NCBI RefSeq assembly: GCF_000143415.4
Contig: NW_003314270.1
Span: 1,481,048-1,545,047, forward strand
Length of the DNA stretch: 64,000 nt
DNA from: Selaginella moellendorffii
Lineage: Eukaryota; Streptophyta; Lycopodiopsida; Selaginellales; Selaginellaceae
Direction of reading: 5' to 3'
The notes under the pieces are model-generated. The model worked only from the letters and a program-made list of their open reading frames with translations. It was not told the DNA's origin and ran no database searches. Shown in pieces: positions 59,342 through 64,000 of this stretch. The translations under genes were made by a program, and so were the position numbers. The first letter of the stretch is position 1, and the number at the start of each line of letters is the position of its first letter.

Positions 59342-59355
59342 TGGTATCGGAGCTG
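59342..59355 (+). other. Primer-binding site of copy 2
   Basis: TGGTATCGGAGCTG, one base different from copy 1 (TGGTATCAGAGCTG). It is three bases after the LTR end and complementary to the initiator tRNA-Met 3' region. Confidence 0.8.
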
Positions 59356-62300
59356 TTCCTTAGTCCGACTTTTATTAGTGCTCAAGTATATCACCTCTAG
59401 TGTTGGCATTGGAAGGTCCAAGGAGTGGGCCTATCCTTGAGGAGTAGCAAGTCGGGAAGACATGGCTCTCCATTACAGTTCATGTGTAAACTTGTAGACG
59501 AGGTGGTGGATAGAAAAGGGCCAATAATGGAATGACTTTGGGATCTTGGGAACAATGCAAGGTTTTCCTCATTGAGTTGAGGATGTGATCCGGATGAGCA
59601 TTTGTCTCAGCAAATTGGCTAAGGTTGTTGTGGTAAACAACTAAAGTTGGGATCACGGGAAAGATAGAGACTCCAAAACAATAAAGGAGTCACAAGATTA
59701 TCCTCATATAGTTGAGGTTGGTGCTCATGAATGTGAGACCAGAGGTAATGACCATGGGAGGTCAAATACGGAAGAGGACTCAAGTCCTTGAAATGGTAGC
59801 CGGGGCTACCTTTAATAAATGTTGGAACAACCCAAGGAGTTGGGGGGTGTACTTAGAGATGAGTGGTATTCTCATCGCATGGACAAGTAGTCCTAAGGGG
59901 CAAAAGTTGCCCCCAGAGAACAAAATCAAGTGTCGGAGTAACACTTGTGAAAATAGTCCTTTTGAGTAGGACAGGAATGCAAGAAGTGTATTCCAGTGAG
60001 CTAGTGCCTCACAAGTAAGACCTTACGGGTCTGTGGATTAACCAAGTCCAAAACTGTTGGATGACTCAAGTAGAGTCCAGGGATGGTCCTAAAAGTACTG
60101 ATGGAAGCATTTGGACTGAGGTGTGTTATACCCCACAAAGGATGGGGGGGGATCATAGGATCCAAGGATGAGAATAGAGGGTATCTCATCGATGGCAAAA
60201 TGTGCCATGCTAAAGTTATGGGAAAGGTGTTCCCAGAAGAAAACAACTTTGACACAAAGTTGTGTGTGACCTCTATGGTGCAGTGCTAACAGATGGTTGG
60301 CATGAGAAAGGGCGGTGTTGGTCTTGGCAAAGACTTAGACACAAATGGAAAGTGTCATAGAGGTAGGCTCGTGGAGCCGATGGTGTGGAGACACCAAATG
60401 TGCCAAGGTGTGATACCTTGAGGCTATGTTGGTGGGTTCATGAGAACCCCTTGCCAAAGGAATCCCAATGGAAATGGGAATGGCATAGCCTAAGCTGCAG
60501 AGCATGCAGTTGGAGTGTGGTGACCCAGATAATGATGGAGGTGTGAAAGCACCAAGCAATGAGTTGTAGGACTTGACAACTATGAGGCAACTAAGCAAGG
60601 GTGCAAAATAACTAGTTAAACAGGTAGAAGGTAGCTACCGAGGACTTCTTAATAGCATAGGGAAGTCGGATATACCCTTACGGGGGATAAGTTGCTTGTG
60701 TTGCGATATAGTAAGTCAATGTCATAAAAGGAAATACTCATTGTTAAGAAAGCCATCATTGGGACACCCGAACACTCTAGAACACCAGAAGGTGGTGTTT
60801 GATATCGCAAGGGCAATGGATAAAGCCCAAGGGACTAAGTCCCTAGCGAATGATGGATAGAAGGTGCTATCCAAATGTCCAAGGTTGCGGAGACAGGAGA
60901 GGACTGTCTACCCGAGTTGGACAAATCCAAAAATGGAATTTTGGCAAGGCTAGTGATGGGCATGTAAAGGCCCATAAGCAACAATGTAATCCCAGTGTGT
61001 GGGATTATAAGGTGAGCATACCCGGATTGAGGAACCACTCCCTGGGCTATTGGGTAGGTTCATCCCTAAGAATACTTGCTAAAGCATGATAGAAAGTGCA
61101 ACGCTATCCTCCTAGTCTGGAGGAGAATGACCAAAGGAAAGGTGTGAAGCCAAAAGCAAGAAGTAAGGGGATAGAACTGAACCATAGGAATCGAAGGGCA
61201 TAACCAAGGTTGGTTATGCCAGCTAGGAGTGGAGAATCAAGTGGGGGCTCAAGGGTGTTGTCGCTAGCAACTGTGATGCCATGGAGAGTCTAAAATATGG
61301 AATTGTCCATGTTAGACTAGGTGGCATTTGGAAGGCTTGCAAAAAGGGAGGCCTTAGCAAGCTGAGGGACAGAGTTCCTTCAAGGTTCCCAAAGACGATT
61401 TTAGGTAGCTTAGTACCTAGAAAGGCCAAGTGTAAATGGTTCATGGAACGCGCGAAATCAGAGTAGCGCAGCAGAAGCGTGGTCTTGAAGCTTGCCATGA
61501 GGCAAGGCTATCAAGGTTAGGGAAGTAGTTCCCGAGTGTTCAAAGAGAGGGCTTTGAACGAAAGTCGATGGTCAAGGACTTTCACGCTTATGCAGGAACT
61601 ATGTTACAGTGGTCGGAGGACTTGCCAAGCGAGATTGGCACGTCGGGGGAACAAATACCCTAGTTGAAGGTGATAACTTCAAAAAGGGTGGGCCATGGGG
61701 CTGAGCGTGGAGGAGTCCATGCATGATCACAGACATGTCAAGTGAGAGGACTTGGCAGTGTGGAGGAACTAGGTTCCTAAGCTATGATCTGTAGCGTGCT
61801 TTAAAAATAAGTTGGTGCACCGACGTGGGGAGTCATGCCAGGCATCTTGTGTGATGCCGTCCGTAGATGCATATACGAAGGTTGGGTTCGAGTCCCGACC
61901 CCCTAGTGCTTGGGTTCGAGTCCCAAATCACTAGGGCGTGGTGATGGTTTGGAATATGAGGACACTCATATTTCGGTGGTCATGGACTCTCAGTGGGGAG
62001 ACTGGTTTGGGCACACTGCCAAGCGAGGGATGCCTCGGAGTCGTGATGCACGGTTAGATTGCTTAGTGTGAAAGCTCGGCATATTTAACTTGAACGCTTT
62101 GGTGCAAGTGGCACCAAGGACGTGGTGAGTGAGATGGGGACACCTAATCTCAGTTGCTATGGACCCTTGGCCGAAAGGGCTGGCTTGGGCGCACCGCCAA
62201 GTGTGGGGGATGCCCCCGGGGTCGTAGTTAACAAGTTAAAGGTCTGGAAGACCTAGTACCTATTGGCAAACCTGTTAAGGTGCCGAGGTGAGATCACTAG

Positions 62301-63430
62301 GTGATCTTGTGGCTAAATAAGGACAAGGTCCTTGTTTGGGTTAAGGAATAAGATTCCTAGTTCAAAGTGTTGATTTGAACTATTGATTATAGTGTGGCTT
62401 GGTCAAGGTGACCAAGTGGGAAAAGCACCTTAGGGAAATGAGCTATGTCATTGCGATGGCATAATGTGTCCAAGGAAAGTAGTCTCTAAAGAGACCCATG
62501 AGAGGGTCACAAAAGTGGGCCGAGGATAGAGCCCACAGCAGAAGATGCTAAAAGAGACTTACTAGGGGTGAACACCCTAGTCTTGGCAAAGCAGAGCCTT
62601 TGCTATGGAATCAAAAGAATACCTCAAGGAGGGAGGTAGAGATTCGATGTTGCTTGGTGCAACAATCAACAGATAGGAGCAAAAGATGAGTGGCCAAGAT
62701 AGGGCCGTGGAATCCCTTGGAAGGAATCCAAGTGACAAAGTTAGGCGAGGAACACTAATGTGTTGGACGCTAACAAATTGCGGGAAAGGAAGTGTGTTTC
62801 CAAGAATGGATTCCGAATTGCTCCGATTTGGCAAAAGTGGAAGCTCCAAGGGAGGGAGCGGTAAGGTAGCCAAATGATAGGGCGATGGACAACCCTAGCA
62901 CAAGGTGTGATAAATGGAACTTAGTGCCCAAGGTGGCACGAAATAGAAGAGAGGATGATAGTGCCCTCAAGTAATGAACTTCCTAGGATAGGGAAGTGGA
63001 GTTGCACAATTTGTGCAATGCAAGGTGTTGGAGACACCTAGGAAATTGACTTCCAAAAGTCAAAAGAGTAAAAGTTCCAAGGTGCAAACATTCAATAGAT
63101 GGAAATTGAGACTACTCGAGAAGGAGTAGTGGGATTGACTTAGAGAAGGGTCTCTAAGAGGTTTAGCAAGAATTAAACCAATAAAAGAAGAGAACCACTA
63201 CATGTGGTCCAATAAGTCTCTAAGTTGGAGAGACTACCCTCCTTAGAGGATAGGCAAGGCATGGTGAGCCTTTGGTGTCAAACCATTGAGGCATATGCAA
63301 AAGGCATGGTGAGCCTTCAATGTCAAACCATTGACAAATATTGGCTAGGTGCCAAGGATGGAAATGGTAACACATGCGAGGGTTACTTTACAAAATGGTT
63401 TACCGTTCGATGAGGACATCGAACTTCGTC
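59356..63430 (+). other. Internal region of copy 2, no recognisable genes
   Basis: About 4.1 kb aligning in reverse with 4025-8257. It lacks the nested solo LTR (uninterrupted site at about 61868-61882) and has 61386-61519 in inverted orientation relative to copy 1. Open frames are under 90 codons in the sense direction and do not resemble retrotransposon proteins. Confidence 0.7.
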
Positions 63431-63445
63431 TATGGGTGGTGGAGT
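63431..63445 (+). other. Polypurine tract of copy 2
   Basis: TATGGGTGGTGGAGT directly precedes the 3' LTR start TGTGAGAC. Copy 1 has GGGTGGTGGAT at the same place. It is not a pure purine run but sits where plus-strand priming is expected. Confidence 0.5.
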
Positions 63446-64000
63446 TGTGAGACACAAAATCCCTAGGCCCCAAAGTGGAGCCAGAAAGGGTGCCACGTGG
63501 TAGTGGCTGAAGTGAGAGCCAAACGAGCGTAACACGTTTGGACCAAAAGCTCCGACTTGAAAAGTCAAGAGCGGGAGTGGAACTCCCAACAAAGTGCTCG
63601 AGGAACGAGCACGAAGCGAGCAAAAAGCGAGGCTCCAAAAAGGGACCCAAAAGGACCAACACATGACACGTGGAAGTGTCCGAGATGGACCCGAGTTGGA
63701 GTCCGAAGTGGAGTCCGAGATGGACCCGAGTTGGAGTCCGAAGTGGAGTCCGAGGTGGACCCGAGATGGACCCGAAACGGAGTCCGAGATGGACACAAGA
63801 TGGACCCGAAATGGAGTCCGAGATGGAGTCCGAGATGGAGTCCGAGGTGGACCCGAGATGGAACCGAAATGGAGTCCGAGATGGAGTCTGAGATGGACCC
63901 GAAATGGAGTCCGAGATGGAGTCCGAGATGGACCCGAGATGGAGTCCGAGATGGACCCGAAATGGAGTCCGAGATGGACCCAAGATGGAGTCCGAGATGG
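63446..64000 (+). repeat. 3' LTR of copy 2, cut by the window end
   Basis: It starts TGTGAGACACAAAATCCC and matches 57522 onwards almost perfectly. The minisatellite begins near 63675 and runs to the end of the window, with a unit order different from the 5' LTR. Confidence 0.88.

Larger units (their letters stand above)
57522..64000 (+). mobile_element. LTR retrotransposon copy 2, large and non-autonomous (LARD-like), plus strand, cut by the window end
   Basis: Same family as 2852-9723 in the opposite orientation. The 5' LTR is 57522-59338 (1817 bases), starting TGTGAGACAC and ending TTTACA. The primer-binding site TGGTATCGGAGCTG is at 59342-59355. The internal region is 59339-63445 and the 3' LTR begins at 63446. 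The first 240 bases or so of the two LTRs differ at only about three positions, so this insertion is young, and younger than copy 1 by the same comparison. No gag or pol is found. The internal sequence contains only short frames that are not shared with copy 1. Confidence 0.88.

Overview
The window is nuclear DNA of a land plant, most probably a lycophyte of the Selaginella type. This is an inference from gene density, very short introns (about 50-110 bases, GT-AG), plant-only families (TGD2, phytocyanins, G-type lectin receptor kinases, SAWADEE homeodomain) and mosaic transposon blocks between gene islands. No bacterial, viral or organellar gene set is present.

Layout. 1-2800 is a mosaic of duplicated pieces: a truncated succinyl-CoA ligase alpha copy, a copy of the upstream region of the gene at 24360, a decayed fold-type IV aminotransferase and a decayed copy of a 224-residue ORF. 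2852-9723 is a long terminal repeat element on the minus strand with no recognisable gag or pol, interrupted by a nested 195-base solo LTR that carries a 5S rRNA-like promoter (Cassandra-like). 9724-11490 is AT-rich and apparently non-coding. 11540-14294 holds the second, better preserved version of the duplicated block: aminotransferase remnant, intact 224-residue ORF and complete succinyl-CoA ligase alpha gene.

15154-55557 is a compact gene island. It holds a DUF7054-like protein, two conserved unknowns, TGD2 (plastid lipid transport), SmG (spliceosome), an acidic small protein, FAM91 (Golgi vesicle tethering), a GFO/IDH/MocA oxidoreductase, a lectin receptor-like pseudokinase, VAP27 (ER contact sites), two phytocyanins, L-2-hydroxyglutarate dehydrogenase, a MIF/MDL tautomerase, eIF5B, a membrane zinc-ribbon/U-box protein, a SAWADEE homeodomain protein, a CDC14/SIN-like protein, an unknown, a candidate small membrane protein and a serine carboxypeptidase. 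These are ordinary housekeeping and cell-surface genes with no shared pathway. A tRNA-Val gene lies at 55644.

55740-64000 is again repeat territory. It has a broken gag fragment and a second, younger copy of the LTR element in the opposite orientation, running off the window end. The two copies allow direct comparison: the nested solo LTR has its empty site in copy 2, and a block of about 135 bases is inverted between the copies. Exon boundaries were read by eye from splice signals and reading phase and have not been confirmed by transcripts.
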